From contig NZ_BAABAU010000001.1 of the NCBI RefSeq assembly GCF_039537585.1, positions 744,001 through 808,000 on the forward strand: 64,000 nucleotides of DNA, given 5' to 3'. How positions within the stretch are numbered: position 1 is the stretch's first letter; each line of letters begins with the position of its first letter. Shown here in pieces: positions 16,583 through 24,457 of this stretch. Position numbers and translations under genes: made by a program. The DNA is from Frondihabitans peucedani. GTDB taxonomy: Bacteria; Actinomycetota; Actinomycetes; Actinomycetales; Microbacteriaceae. Below the pieces are notes generated by a model that did no database searches, was not told where the DNA came from, and worked only from the letters and a program-made list of their open reading frames with translations.

Positions 16583-18658
16583 ATGAACAAGTACGTCATC
16601 CGCGGGCTCGCAGGAGCCTGCTTCGTCGGGGGCCTCTGGGCCGTCGGCACGACCGCGGCCAGCGCCGCGACGACGACCGGGCACGACGGGCTGCTCTCGG
16701 GCACCCAGGTCGCGGCCGCCGTCTCGGCACCGGTCAAGGTCACGGGAACCGCAGTCTCGGGCATCGGGCACGCGGTCAGCCGCGGGTCTGTCGCTCCGGC
16801 TGCGCCTGCTGCGCCTGCTGCTCCTTCTGCTCCTGCTGCGCCTGCTCCTTCCTCGGCTCCGGCTGCGCCCGCTGCCGCTCCGCGCACCTCGGGCATCTCC
16901 GGGATCCTCTCCGGCACCCAGGGAATCGTCTCGGTGCACGTCCCGGTGACCGTCTCCGGGAACGCCGTCTCCGTGGTCGGCCACAGCTCGAGCGCGGGCA
17001 GCTCGTCGTCGGCTCCCGCCGCCTCGGTGCCGGCTGCTCCGGCACCCGCCCCGACCACCTCGGGCTCGCACGGTGTCGCCTCCGGCACGCAGGCCGCTCC
17101 CGTCGTGTCGGCTCCGGTGACGGTCTCCGGCAACAGCATCTCGGTGCTCGGCGACTCGTCCTCCACGGGGTCGAAGACCACGACCCCCGGCGCAGGATCA
17201 CCGGCCCCCACCACGGCCACGACCTCCGGCGACTCGTCGGTCGCCTCGGGCAGCCAGGCCCTCATCGGTCTCGACGTCCCGGTGACGCTCTCCGGCAACG
17301 GCATCTCGGTGCTCGGTGACTCGTCGTCGTCCGGGTCGTCGACGGCCGGCTCGTCGACCACGGCCCCGGCCGCTGGATCGGGTTCGGGTTCGGGCAGCTC
17401 GTCGCCCTCCACGTCGGGCTCCGGCTCGGTCGCGGGCGGCACGCAGGTCGTTCCGGGCGTCAGCGTCCCGGTGGCCGTCGGCGGCAATGCCGTCTCGGTG
17501 ATCGGCGACTCGCGCTCGTCGGGCAGCAGCACCTCGGTGCCCACCACGGGTAGCGATTCGACAGGTGCTGCGACTGGCACCGGTACCGGTAGCACCTCCG
17601 GCTCCGGCTCCGTCCTCGGCGGCACGCAGGTCGTCCCCGTCGTCGGGCTCCCCGTCACCGCGGGCGGCAACGCCGTCTCCGTGATCGGCGACTCGTCCTC
17701 CACCGGCAGCTCCACCACCGGCGGCACCACCACCGGCACCACGGGATCCGGCACCGGCACCACCACCACCGGGTCCGGCTCGGTCCTCGGCGGCACCCAG
17801 GTCGTCCCCGTCGTCGGCCTCCCCGTCATCGCGGGCGGCAACGCCGTCTCCGTGATCGGCGACTCGTCCTCCACCGGCAGCTCCACCACCGGCGGCGGCA
17901 CCGGCACCGGCACCACGGGATCCGGCACCACCGGCACCACCACTGGGACCGGCTCGTTCCTCGGCGGAACGCAGATCATCCCCGCCGTCGAGCTCCCCGT
18001 CACCGCGGGCGGCAACGCCGTCTCCGTGATCGGCGACTCGTCCTCCACCGGCAGCTCCACCACCGGCACCACGGGAACCGGCACCACGGGATCCGGCACC
18101 ACCGGCACCACCACCGGGTCCGGCTCGGTCCTCGGCGGAACGCAGATCATCCCCGTGATCTCGCTCCCCGTGACCGTCGGCGGCAACTCGGTCTCCGTCA
18201 TCGGCGACAGCGACACCACCGATCCGACGACCGGCACCGACCCCGCCGGGCCGACGGGACCCACCGGACCGACCGGACCGACCGACCCGACCATGCCGAC
18301 CGACCCGACTGTCCCCACGGACCCGACCGGCCCGACCGGACCCACGGACCCGACCAGCCCGACCGACCCCGGCACGCCCGTCATCACGACACCGTCCGGA
18401 CCGTCGAACACCGGCAACACCGGCTCCGGCACCAGCACCGGCACCACCTCGGGCACCGGCACCTCGGTGACCACCCGCGGGATCGACACCGCCGCCGCTG
18501 ACCTCACCACCGCCGGCCTGGCCGCCGGCACTGTTCCCGCAGCGGACGGCTCCCTCGCCTTCACCGGCAGCGCGTCGCCCGTCGCACCTCTGACGGCGGC
18601 GATCCTGCTGCTCCTCGGAGGGCTCGGACTGGTGCTGCGGCGCCGCCTGCGTCGGTGA
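16583..18658 (+). CDS. Multi-repeat chaplin-like secreted protein with LAXTG sortase signal
   Basis: This 691-residue protein has a signal peptide ending near ASA-ATT (about residue 28), nine chaplin-like repeats, a Pro/Thr/Asp-rich spacer (repeats of PTGPTDPT), and a cell-wall sorting signal at the C-terminus: LAFTG (658-662), a hydrophobic span, then RRRLRR. Each repeat reads like GSVLGGTQVVPVVGLPVTAG-GNAVSVIGDSSS, matching the chaplin core (LSGxQ, VPV, GNxVSVIG) but lacking the two cysteines of most Streptomyces chaplins. LAXTG is the class E sortase motif. Repeats 6-9 are nearly identical at DNA level with about 175-bp spacing, pointing to recent expansion. Start ATG is preceded by CAGGAG. 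Likely a wall-anchored hydrophobic or amyloid-forming surface protein. Confidence 0.85.
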   Translation: MNKYVIRGLAGACFVGGLWAVGTTAASAATTTGHDGLLSGTQVAAAVSAPVKVTGTAVSGIGHAVSRGSVAPAAPAAPAAPSAPAAPAPSSAPAAPAAAPRTSGISGILSGTQGIVSVHVPVTVSGNAVSVVGHSSSAGSSSSAPAASVPAAPAPAPTTSGSHGVASGTQAAPVVSAPVTVSGNSISVLGDSSSTGSKTTTPGAGSPAPTTATTSGDSSVASGSQALIGLDVPVTLSGNGISVLGDSSSSGSSTAGSSTTAPAAGSGSGSGSSSPSTSGSGSVAGGTQVVPGVSVPVAVGGNAVSVIGDSRSSGSSTSVPTTGSDSTGAATGTGTGSTSGSGSVLGGTQVVPVVGLPVTAGGNAVSVIGDSSSTGSSTTGGTTTGTTGSGTGTTTTGSGSVLGGTQVVPVVGLPVIAGGNAVSVIGDSSSTGSSTTGGGTGTGTTGSGTTGTTTGTGSFLGGTQIIPAVELPVTAGGNAVSVIGDSSSTGSSTTGTTGTGTTGSGTTGTTTGSGSVLGGTQIIPVISLPVTVGGNSVSVIGDSDTTDPTTGTDPAGPTGPTGPTGPTDPTMPTDPTVPTDPTGPTGPTDPTSPTDPGTPVITTPSGPSNTGNTGSGTSTGTTSGTGTSVTTRGIDTAAADLTTAGLAAGTVPAADGSLAFTGSASPVAPLTAAILLLLGGLGLVLRRRLRR
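17601..18210 (+). repeat. Near-identical tandem coding repeats inside the chaplin-like gene
   Basis: Four units of roughly 170-180 bp begin near 17605, 17778, 17953 and 18124. Long stretches such as the segment encoding AGGNAVSVIGDSSSTGSSTT recur almost base for base. Linkers between them vary in the number of GGCACC/ACCACC triplet pairs. This arrangement is prone to copy-number change by recombination or slippage. Confidence 0.85.
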
Positions 18659-18685
18659 TCAGTCTCCGCTGATCCTGCGCTCGCT

Positions 18686-18721
18686 CGAATCGGCTCGCCT
18701 CGCACGGGGCGGGTCGATTCG
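18686..18721. terminator. Hairpin after the chaplin-like gene
   Basis: CGAATCGGCTCGCC pairs with GGGCGGGTCGATTCG with two mismatches. A shorter GATCAG/CTGATC hairpin lies just before it, overlapping the stop region. Together they probably end the chaplin-like transcript before the SMR gene. Confidence 0.55.
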
Positions 18722-18817
18722 GCGCGCCCGCCCATCCCGCGTTCACCTGCCGCCACTACTCTCGGGACGCCGCCGACACCCGGACCGGCGCCCCCACCCC
18801 GACGGAGGACGACGCCC

Positions 18818-19156
18818 ATGGGATACCTGTTCCTCGCCCTGGCGATCGCGAGCGAGGTGGTCGCGACCACGTTCCTGCGCGTGGTGAGCGGGCCGAATGC
18901 TCCGTGGTGGCCCTACATCGTCGTGGCGGTCGGCTACGTGCTGTCGTTCGTGATGCTGTCGCAGACCCTGCGGGCGGGCGTGCCGCTGGGGATCGCCTAC
19001 GCCGTCTGGGCGGGGGTCGGGGTGGTCCTGGTCGCTCTGATCAGCTGGCTGGTGTTCCACGAGCCGCTCACCCTGCTGCAGATCGGCGGCGTCGTGCTCG
19101 TCATCGCGGGCGTCGGCCTGCTCGAGCTCGGTGGTGCGCGCCCCGCGCAATCCTGA
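18818..19156 (+). CDS. Small multidrug resistance (SMR) family transporter
   Basis: This is a 112-residue protein with four membrane spans. Glu13 in LALAIASEVVATTFLR is the membrane-embedded acidic residue that couples protons to substrate, and GIAYAVWAGVGVVLVALISW is the family signature of helix 3. SMR proteins work as dimers and export quaternary ammonium compounds, guanidinium or other small cations; a lone subunit argues for a homodimer. Start ATG has GGAGGA 8 bases upstream. No regulator gene is adjacent. Confidence 0.92.
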   Translation: MGYLFLALAIASEVVATTFLRVVSGPNAPWWPYIVVAVGYVLSFVMLSQTLRAGVPLGIAYAVWAGVGVVLVALISWLVFHEPLTLLQIGGVVLVIAGVGLLELGGARPAQS

Positions 19157-19178
19157 CGCCTGCCACCCCCCCTTCCGC

Positions 19179-19236
19179 CGAGATCGCACTACCTGTCGCC
19201 CGCGGGCACCCCGAGGCGACAGCTACTGCGATCTCG
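19179..19236. repeat. Intergenic imperfect palindrome, first of a pair
   Basis: Arms at 19179-19200 and 19215-19236 match at 20 of 22 positions; the two mismatches are C facing C. The outer arm is CGAGATCGCA/TGCGATCTCG, identical to that of the second palindrome 36 bp away. It lies between convergent genes and may terminate transcription. Confidence 0.7.
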
Positions 19237-19271
19237 ACGCAGGATGCACGCCCGACTACCCGCGCACACCC

Positions 19272-19328
19272 CGAGATCGCACTTCGACACACGAAACCCG
19301 GGCCGAACCCCGTCGAACTGCGATCTCG
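19272..19328. repeat. Intergenic imperfect palindrome, second of a pair
   Basis: CGAGATCGCACTTCGAC (19272-19288) and GTCGAACTGCGATCTCG (19312-19328) pair with a single C-C mismatch at the same place as in the neighbouring palindrome. A CA-rich, repetitive tail (accgaaccgaacc, agcaccgcac) follows up to about 19390. Confidence 0.7.
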
Positions 19329-19398
19329 AGCAACCAAACCGAACCGAACCAGCACCGCACAGCACCGCACCGCACAGCCACGACCACCCAGCCCGCAC

Positions 19399-19998
19399 CT
19401 ACCCCCGCGGCCTCTTCAGCTTCTTGAGCGACTTCTGCATCATGACGGTCCCGAGCCAGCGGTCGAACTTGAAGCCGACCCGGCCCATGCGGCCGACCTC
19501 CTTGAAGCCGTAGGAGGCGTGCAGCCGGATCGACGCGTCGGCGTTCTTGTCGGCGATGACGGCGATGATCTCGCGGATCCCGGCCTCGCGGCACGCCTCG
19601 ATGAGCGCGCCGAGCAGGGCCTTGCCGAGACCCTTGCCGGTCGATGCCGGCCCGAGGTAGATGCTGTCCTCGACGGTGTAGCGGTACGCGGCCTTCGCCT
19701 GCCACGGGAACACCATCGTGTACCCGAGCAGCTGCCCGGACGGCGACTCCGCGACCAGGATCGGCATCTCGAGCTGCTGCAGCCGAGCGTACTTGGCGCG
19801 CCAGTCGCGGATCGTCATCGCCTTCTCGTCGAACGTGACGGTCGAGTTCGCGACGTAGTGGTTGTAGATGTCGCGGATCGCGGGCAGGTCTTCGGGGACC
19901 GCTGGCCGGATCTCGAACGAGAACGGCGTCTCGGGTCGAGGCGCCGGCTGGAGGGCGCGCGGCAGTCGGCGTCGGGGCTGGTATTCCTCTTCGAGCAC
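19399..19998 (-). CDS. GNAT acetyltransferase, phosphinothricin/methionine-sulfone N-acetyltransferase-like
   Basis: This 199-residue protein carries a GNAT domain from about residue 28: FEIRPAVPEDLPAIRDIYNH, NSTVTFDE, the central YTVEDSIYLGPASTGKGLGK (acetyl-CoA pyrophosphate loop, here GKGLGKALL), and HASYGFKEVGRMGRVGFKF. This pattern is that of the PAT/Bar/MddA group, which acetylate phosphinothricin, methionine sulfone or related amino acids. It starts with GTG at 19998 and has a basic C-terminal KSLKKLKRPRG. Substrate assignment is only by family resemblance. Confidence 0.85.
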   Translation of the reverse strand: MLEEEYQPRRRLPRALQPAPRPETPFSFEIRPAVPEDLPAIRDIYNHYVANSTVTFDEKAMTIRDWRAKYARLQQLEMPILVAESPSGQLLGYTMVFPWQAKAAYRYTVEDSIYLGPASTGKGLGKALLGALIEACREAGIREIIAVIADKNADASIRLHASYGFKEVGRMGRVGFKFDRWLGTVMMQKSLKKLKRPRG

Positions 19999-20009
19999 GA
20001 TTCAGCCTG

Positions 20010-20726
20010 TCACGACCGCGGGGCGGACGCATCCGCAGGCAGCCGCCAGTCGACCGGCTCCCCGCCCTGCGCGACGAGCAGCTCATTCGCCCGGCTGAAC
20101 GGCTTCGACCCGAAGAACCCGCGCGACGCCGACAGCGGCGACGGGTGCGCCGACTCGACGGTGGGCACGTCGCCGAGCCGCGGCTTCAGCGACAGCGCGT
20201 CACGCCCCCACAGGATCGCGACGAGCGGGCCTCCGCGGGCGACCAGCGCGTCGATCGCCTGGTCGGTCACCGCCTCCCAGCCCTTGCCTCGATGGGACGC
20301 GGGCGTCCCGGGCCGGACGCTCAGCACCCGGTTGAGCAGCAGGACGCCGTTCTCGGCCCACGCCGTCAGGTCGCCGTGGGGCGCGGGCGGCACGCCGAGG
20401 TCGTCGCGGAGCTCGCGGTAGATGTTGCCGAGGCTCCGCGGCACGGGTCGGACGTGCGGGTCGACGGCGAACGAGAGGCCCACGGGGTGGCCCGGGGTGG
20501 GATACGGATCCTGCCCGACGATCAGCACCCGCACGTCGTCGAACGGGTAGGTGAAGGCGCGCAGGATCAGGTCGCCGGCCGGGAGGTACGCGTGACCCGC
20601 TGCCACCTCGCCCCGCAGGAACTCGCCCATCGCTGCGACCTGTCCGGCGACCGGCTCGAGAGCCCTCGCCCAGCCCGGGTCGACGAGGTCGGCGAGCGGT
20701 CGCGGGGCTGCGGGGGCGCTGCTCAC
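20010..20726 (-). CDS. ung: Uracil-DNA glycosylase, family 1
   Basis: This 238-residue enzyme removes uracil from DNA to start base-excision repair. The water-activating Asp73 is in [17 protein letters not shown] (70-86), and the C-terminal minor-groove loop is [15 protein letters not shown] with the catalytic His. The GTG start lies 7 bases after the S51 peptidase gene stop, so it is probably transcribed with that gene and the phosphoribosyltransferase. It is about the usual length for actinobacterial Ung. No LexA box is seen nearby. Confidence 0.94.
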   Translation of the reverse strand: MSSAPAAPRPLADLVDPGWARALEPVAGQVAAMGEFLRGEVAAGHAYLPAGDLILRAFTYPFDDVRVLIVGQDPYPTPGHPVGLSFAVDPHVRPVPRSLGNIYRELRDDLGVPPAPHGDLTAWAENGVLLLNRVLSVRPGTPASHRGKGWEAVTDQAIDALVARGGPLVAILWGRDALSLKPRLGDVPTVESAHPSPLSASRGFFGSKPFSRANELLVAQGGEPVDWRLPADASAPRS

Positions 20727-20733
20727 GACGGGC

Positions 20734-21480
20734 TCACTCCACCGCGAGCGTGCCCACGGACACGCCGACGATCTCGCCCGACTCGTCGTCGATCTGCGGC
20801 TCGACGCGCCAGACGCTGCCGGTGCCGAGCACGACGAGGGCGCCCTCGCCGACGACCAGCGAGGTGTTCTCGTCGATCGCGACGCCGCCGGTGACCATGC
20901 CGGCCTCGGTGGCGGCGATGAGGCGCGTCAGCGTGCCCCACTGCGCGGCGTGGACGTCGATGGCCAGGTCGACGAGCCCGAGACCCTGCACGAGGGTGAC
21001 CTCGTCGAGGTCTTCGGAGGAGTCCTGCGGGCACACCTCGACGCCGCCGATCCGGTAGCCGCCGAGGATCGCCGTGTCGGCGGCGATCATGGCGCCGGCC
21101 GAGAAGCCGAGGTAGGGCAGGCCGTCGCCCACGAGGAGGCGGATCTGGTCGACGAGCGGCACGATCGCCTCGAAGTACGCCGGCGTCATCCCGCCGCCGA
21201 CGAGGAGCCCGTCGATGTCGGAGAGGACGGTCGTGTCGAAGACGTCGCTCGAGACGACCTCGGTGACGAGCGGCTCGCACGGCCCGATCGCGGCGAGGAG
21301 TGCGGGGAACCCGGTGCGGTAGTCCTCCGAGGGCACGTCGTCCTCGACCACGATGAGCACGGCGATCCTGGGCACCTGGCGGCCGACCCGGCCGGCGCGC
21401 GTCGCGGCCTCGGCGACGAACAGCTCGTAGACCTCGCTCTGGCCGCTCGACCAGCCGCCTCCGACGAGGTGGATGCTCAC
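20734..21480 (-). CDS. S51-family peptidase (cyanophycinase/dipeptidase E-like)
   Basis: This 248-residue protein starts [13 protein letters not shown], typical of the S51 clan, and has the nucleophile elbow LGFSAGAM with Ser127. Later comes [17 protein letters not shown], then [20 protein letters not shown]. Family enzymes cleave Asp-containing dipeptides or cyanophycin. No cyanophycin synthetase is in view, so a peptidase or amidotransferase-like role is more cautious. The GTG start overlaps the upstream phosphoribosyltransferase stop by 4 bases. Confidence 0.82.
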   Translation of the reverse strand: MSIHLVGGGWSSGQSEVYELFVAEAATRAGRVGRQVPRIAVLIVVEDDVPSEDYRTGFPALLAAIGPCEPLVTEVVSSDVFDTTVLSDIDGLLVGGGMTPAYFEAIVPLVDQIRLLVGDGLPYLGFSAGAMIAADTAILGGYRIGGVEVCPQDSSEDLDEVTLVQGLGLVDLAIDVHAAQWGTLTRLIAATEAGMVTGGVAIDENTSLVVGEGALVVLGTGSVWRVEPQIDDESGEIVGVSVGTLAVE

Positions 21481-22019
21481 GTGGACACCGTCACCGGGGG
21501 CAGGGCGCTCCAGGGGAAGGTGATCCAGTCGGCCGTGTGGCGCCAGACGTGGTCGGGCTCGAGGATCGTGCGCGGCTTCGAGTAGAGGCAGACCGTGTGG
21601 ACGTCGGCGCCGTGGCCGCGCAGGATGTCGCGCACCAGCTCGAGGGTCCGGCCCGAGTCGGAGACGTCGTCGGCGAGCAGGACGCGCTTGCCGGCGAGGG
21701 CCGGGGCGTCGAGGGCCGGGGGCAGGATCACGGGGCGGTCGAGGACGCTGCCGACCCCGGTGTAGAACTCCACGTTGATGGAACCGCACATCTTGGTGTC
21801 GAGGGCGTACGCGATGCTGCCCGCGAGGACGAGGCCTCCGCGGGCGATGGCCACGACGACGTCGGGGCGGAAGCCCGAGGCGAGGACGTCTTGAGCGAGT
21901 TCTCGCGCCGCCTCTCCGAATTCGAGCCAGCCCAGGATCTCGCGCGAGGAGTCTCGCGAGGGGGCTTCAGGGGCTTCGGCGCCGGGTTCGAGCGGACTTT
22001 CGTCGGGAAGGAGAACCAT
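21477..22019 (-). CDS. Purine-type phosphoribosyltransferase
   Basis: This 180-residue PRTase has the PRPP-binding loop VLLADDVSDSGRTL (113-126) and the upstream VVVAIARGGLVLAGSIAYAL. It ends DWITFPWSALPPVT, seen in xanthine/guanine/hypoxanthine PRTase relatives of actinobacteria. It would salvage a purine base using PRPP; which base is undetermined. It heads a likely three-gene operon with the S51 peptidase and ung. The N-terminal 25 residues are acidic and low-complexity, so a later start is possible. Confidence 0.85.
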   Translation of the reverse strand: MVLLPDESPLEPGAEAPEAPSRDSSREILGWLEFGEAARELAQDVLASGFRPDVVVAIARGGLVLAGSIAYALDTKMCGSINVEFYTGVGSVLDRPVILPPALDAPALAGKRVLLADDVSDSGRTLELVRDILRGHGADVHTVCLYSKPRTILEPDHVWRHTADWITFPWSALPPVTVST

Positions 22020-22066
22020 CCCCCAACCGTAGTGGGAGGGACCGGATCGACGCGACGCCGGATGCT

Positions 22067-22705
22067 TCAGGCGGACCTCGACCAGAGCGGCCGGAACTGG
22101 ATGCTGATGCGCGGCCCGACGGCCCTCCGGGTCTTGGCGATCGAGTGCTCGTGGGTGCGCTGGGCACTGCCGCCCATGACGAGCAGGTCGCCGTGGCCGA
22201 GCGGGAACCGCCGCACCTCGCCTCCCGACCGGGAGCGCACGGCCAGCACCCGCTCAGCGCCGACCGACGCGATCGCGACCATGGTGTCGCGGTCGATCGC
22301 GTCGCCGACCTTGTCGCCGTGCCAGGCGATGCTGTCGTCGCCGGTGCGGTAGAAGCACAGTCCAGCGGTCTCGAAGACCTGCTGCGGCGGACGGCCGTAG
22401 TGGTCGTTCAGGGCCTCCTGCGCCTCGTGGAGCACCGGGTCGGGCAGCTCGGCCCCCGGCCCGAACCACGACACCAGCCGAGGCACGTCGACCACGCGGT
22501 CGTACATCTCGCGCCGGTCGGCCTTCCAGTCGACCCGGTCGACGAGGCGCTCGAACAGCGCGTCGGAGTTCTGCACCCAGCCCGGCCGGAGGTCGAGCCA
22601 GGCGCCCTCGCCGAGGTCGATCCGCTCGACGTCGGCGCCGAGCGGGCCGAGCTCGGGCTCGGCGTCGAGGTCGTCGAAGAGGGAGGTCTGGAAGGAGAGC
22701 GACAT
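22067..22705 (-). CDS. alkB: AlkB-like 2-oxoglutarate/Fe(II)-dependent DNA repair dioxygenase
   Basis: This 212-residue AlkB-family enzyme reverses N-alkyl base damage by oxidative demethylation. The iron ligands are His129 and Asp131 (WHGDKVG) and a His in THEHSI (185 or 187); the 2-oxoglutarate-binding Arg lies in GPRISIQFRP (Arg199/Arg205). The promoter TACACT (plus 22712-22717) ends 6 bases before the ATG, so the mRNA is probably leaderless. A perfect LexA box lies immediately upstream of that -10, so SOS induction is expected. Confidence 0.92.
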   Translation of the reverse strand: MSLSFQTSLFDDLDAEPELGPLGADVERIDLGEGAWLDLRPGWVQNSDALFERLVDRVDWKADRREMYDRVVDVPRLVSWFGPGAELPDPVLHEAQEALNDHYGRPPQQVFETAGLCFYRTGDDSIAWHGDKVGDAIDRDTMVAIASVGAERVLAVRSRSGGEVRRFPLGHGDLLVMGGSAQRTHEHSIAKTRRAVGPRISIQFRPLWSRSA

Positions 22706-22726
22706 GCTCCGAGTGTAGCCGATTGT

Positions 22727-22742
22727 TCGAACACGTGTTCGA
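22727..22742. promoter_or_regulatory. LexA (SOS) box upstream of alkB
   Basis: TCGAACACGTGTTCGA is an exact match to the actinobacterial SOS consensus TCGAAC-N4-GTTCGA. It extends to a 20-bp perfect palindrome (22725-22744). It is centred about 20 bp upstream of the alkB -10 (TACACT), placing it over the -35 region. The other flanking gene ends at this site, so the control is specific to alkB. Confidence 0.93.
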
Positions 22743-22751
22743 ACGACCGCC

Positions 22752-24332
22752 TCAGAGAAAGTGCGGCTGGCGGAAGACCGACGCGGCGTCCGTCGCCTTC
22801 CGGATGGACTGCATCCTGCTCAGGTTCGCTCCGAAGTAGCTCTCTCCGGGCGACGCGAGCGAGGCGTCGACGTAGTTCACGTAGGACGCCTCGCCCCACT
22901 CGGGCACGAGCGCCTCGCGGAACGACCGGACGTAGGCGTCGAAGCTCGACGGGTCGACCCCGTCGGCGAAGGTGGAGGTGTACTGAGCGCTCAGGATCGC
23001 GTCGCGGTGGACGAACGCGGTGTCGCCGGCCGCCACCCTCGAGACCGCTCCGCCGAGGGCGTCGAGCGAGATGCCGCCCTCGGTCAGGCCGACGACGTCC
23101 TGCGCCGCCTCGACCTTCGCGAGGAGCGTCTGGATGCCGTCGGCGGAGAGCGCGACGGTCGGCAGGCTCGATGCGCCCGACTCCGAGACGCGCTTCAGCA
23201 CGCCGCCGTCGCCGGTCGTGCAGGCCGACGCCTTCTGCCCGGCGCACCCCGCGTAGCGGAGCATCGCGTCGACGTAGTCGTGCGATGTCGCGACCGACGT
23301 CAGCGGCGCGGTGCCGACCGAGGTGAGGAAGGCGGACAGCTGGGCGCTCACGGGCCCGTCGCCGGTCCAGGTGCCGGAGACCGTGACGACCGGGCCTCGG
23401 GGATGCGTCTCGCCGCCGAGCAGCTTCAGGGTCGACCAGAGCCGCTCGTCGGCGGTCGGGGCCCACTGCTGCCACGCGGCCACGACGTCGGCGGCGGCCG
23501 ACCACGGGAACGTCAGAGCCCACATGTCGACCGTCGGCGCGGCCTGCGTCTGGAAGGTCAGTCTCGTCACGACGCCCACCGAGCCGCCGCCTCCGCCGCG
23601 GCACGCCCAGAAGAGGTCTGCGTCCTTCGCGGCCGAGGCCTGGTGCACGACGCCGTCGGCCGTGACGATCTCGACGCCGGTGAGCTGGTCGCAGGTGAGG
23701 CCGAACGACCGCGACAGGACCCCGACCCCGCCGCCCAGGGTGAGGCCTCCGACGGCGACGGTGCCGCAGGATCCTGCGCCGATCGCCCTGCCGCGGGCGC
23801 CCAGCGTCTCGTACACCAGCGCGAGGGGCGCTCCGGGGCCGATGTCGACGGTCGAGCCGTCGTCGGAGAGCGTGATGCTGCGGAGCCCGGCCGTGTCGAT
23901 GACGAGGGAGGGAGAGACGTCGGTGCCGCTCGCTCCCCCGGCGGACCAGCCGGCGTAGTTGTGGCCGCCGGAGCGGACGGCGAGGGGGGTCTTCGAGTTG
24001 CGGGCGAAGGCGAGGCCGGCGGCGACGTCGGCGGCCGAGGAGGCCAGCAGGATGCCGAGGGGTGCGGCGTCGTCGAAGCGGGGGTTCTCGGTGAGCTTCG
24101 CGGTGCCGTAGCCGACGCTCGACGGGCGGAGGAGGGTGCCGGTCGCCGCTGCTGCGAGGGCGGCCCAGGTGGAGGGGCCCCTGTCTGCAGCAGGGGTGGT
24201 GGAGGCGGCGGGCGAGGGGGCGCGGGTGGTGCAGCCGGCGAGGGCGAGGGTCCCGACTCCGGCGAGCGCGCCGAGCCCTGCGAGTCCGGTGACGAAGGTG
24301 CGGCGGCTGGGGCCGCTGGTGTCGAGGGGCAC
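22752..24332 (-). CDS. Tat-exported FAD-linked oxidoreductase (berberine-bridge-enzyme-like), probable lipoprotein
   Basis: This 526-residue flavoprotein begins with a twin-arginine signal (SRRTFVTGLAGLG, Arg10-Arg11) that also carries a lipobox LALAGC (Cys34). The PCMH-type FAD domain includes RSGGHNYAG with His124 and AIGAGSCGTVAVGGLTLGGG with Cys189. These are the two positions that bind FAD bicovalently in BBE-family enzymes. The C-terminal BBE substrate domain ends YFGANLSRMQSIRKATD. Such enzymes oxidise sugars, alkaloids or other alcohols. It would act folded on the outer face of the membrane. Its stop lies next to the alkB LexA box. Confidence 0.88.
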   Translation of the reverse strand: MPLDTSGPSRRTFVTGLAGLGALAGVGTLALAGCTTRAPSPAASTTPAADRGPSTWAALAAAATGTLLRPSSVGYGTAKLTENPRFDDAAPLGILLASSAADVAAGLAFARNSKTPLAVRSGGHNYAGWSAGGASGTDVSPSLVIDTAGLRSITLSDDGSTVDIGPGAPLALVYETLGARGRAIGAGSCGTVAVGGLTLGGGVGVLSRSFGLTCDQLTGVEIVTADGVVHQASAAKDADLFWACRGGGGGSVGVVTRLTFQTQAAPTVDMWALTFPWSAAADVVAAWQQWAPTADERLWSTLKLLGGETHPRGPVVTVSGTWTGDGPVSAQLSAFLTSVGTAPLTSVATSHDYVDAMLRYAGCAGQKASACTTGDGGVLKRVSESGASSLPTVALSADGIQTLLAKVEAAQDVVGLTEGGISLDALGGAVSRVAAGDTAFVHRDAILSAQYTSTFADGVDPSSFDAYVRSFREALVPEWGEASYVNYVDASLASPGESYFGANLSRMQSIRKATDAASVFRQPHFL

Positions 24333-24457
24333 GGGTGGTTCCTCACGCTGATCGGGTCTGGGGCTTCCGGCCCCGGCGTTCCGACCCTACGTCGGACGGC
24401 AGCGGCGGCCGGTTGCACGCGCCCGAATAGCATGAGGACATTCGGCGAGGGAGCGGC

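Noticed and set aside
17601-18210. CRISPR-like regular repeats
   Set aside because: The spacing is regular but the repeats are in-frame coding units with similar linkers, not short repeats with unique spacers. No cas genes are present.
15715-18870. 1051-codon minus-strand frame rich in PEPDPVVVPVVP
   Set aside because: It mirrors the repetitive chaplin-like gene. The repeats keep the opposite frame open, but it spans two plus-strand genes and lacks a start signal.
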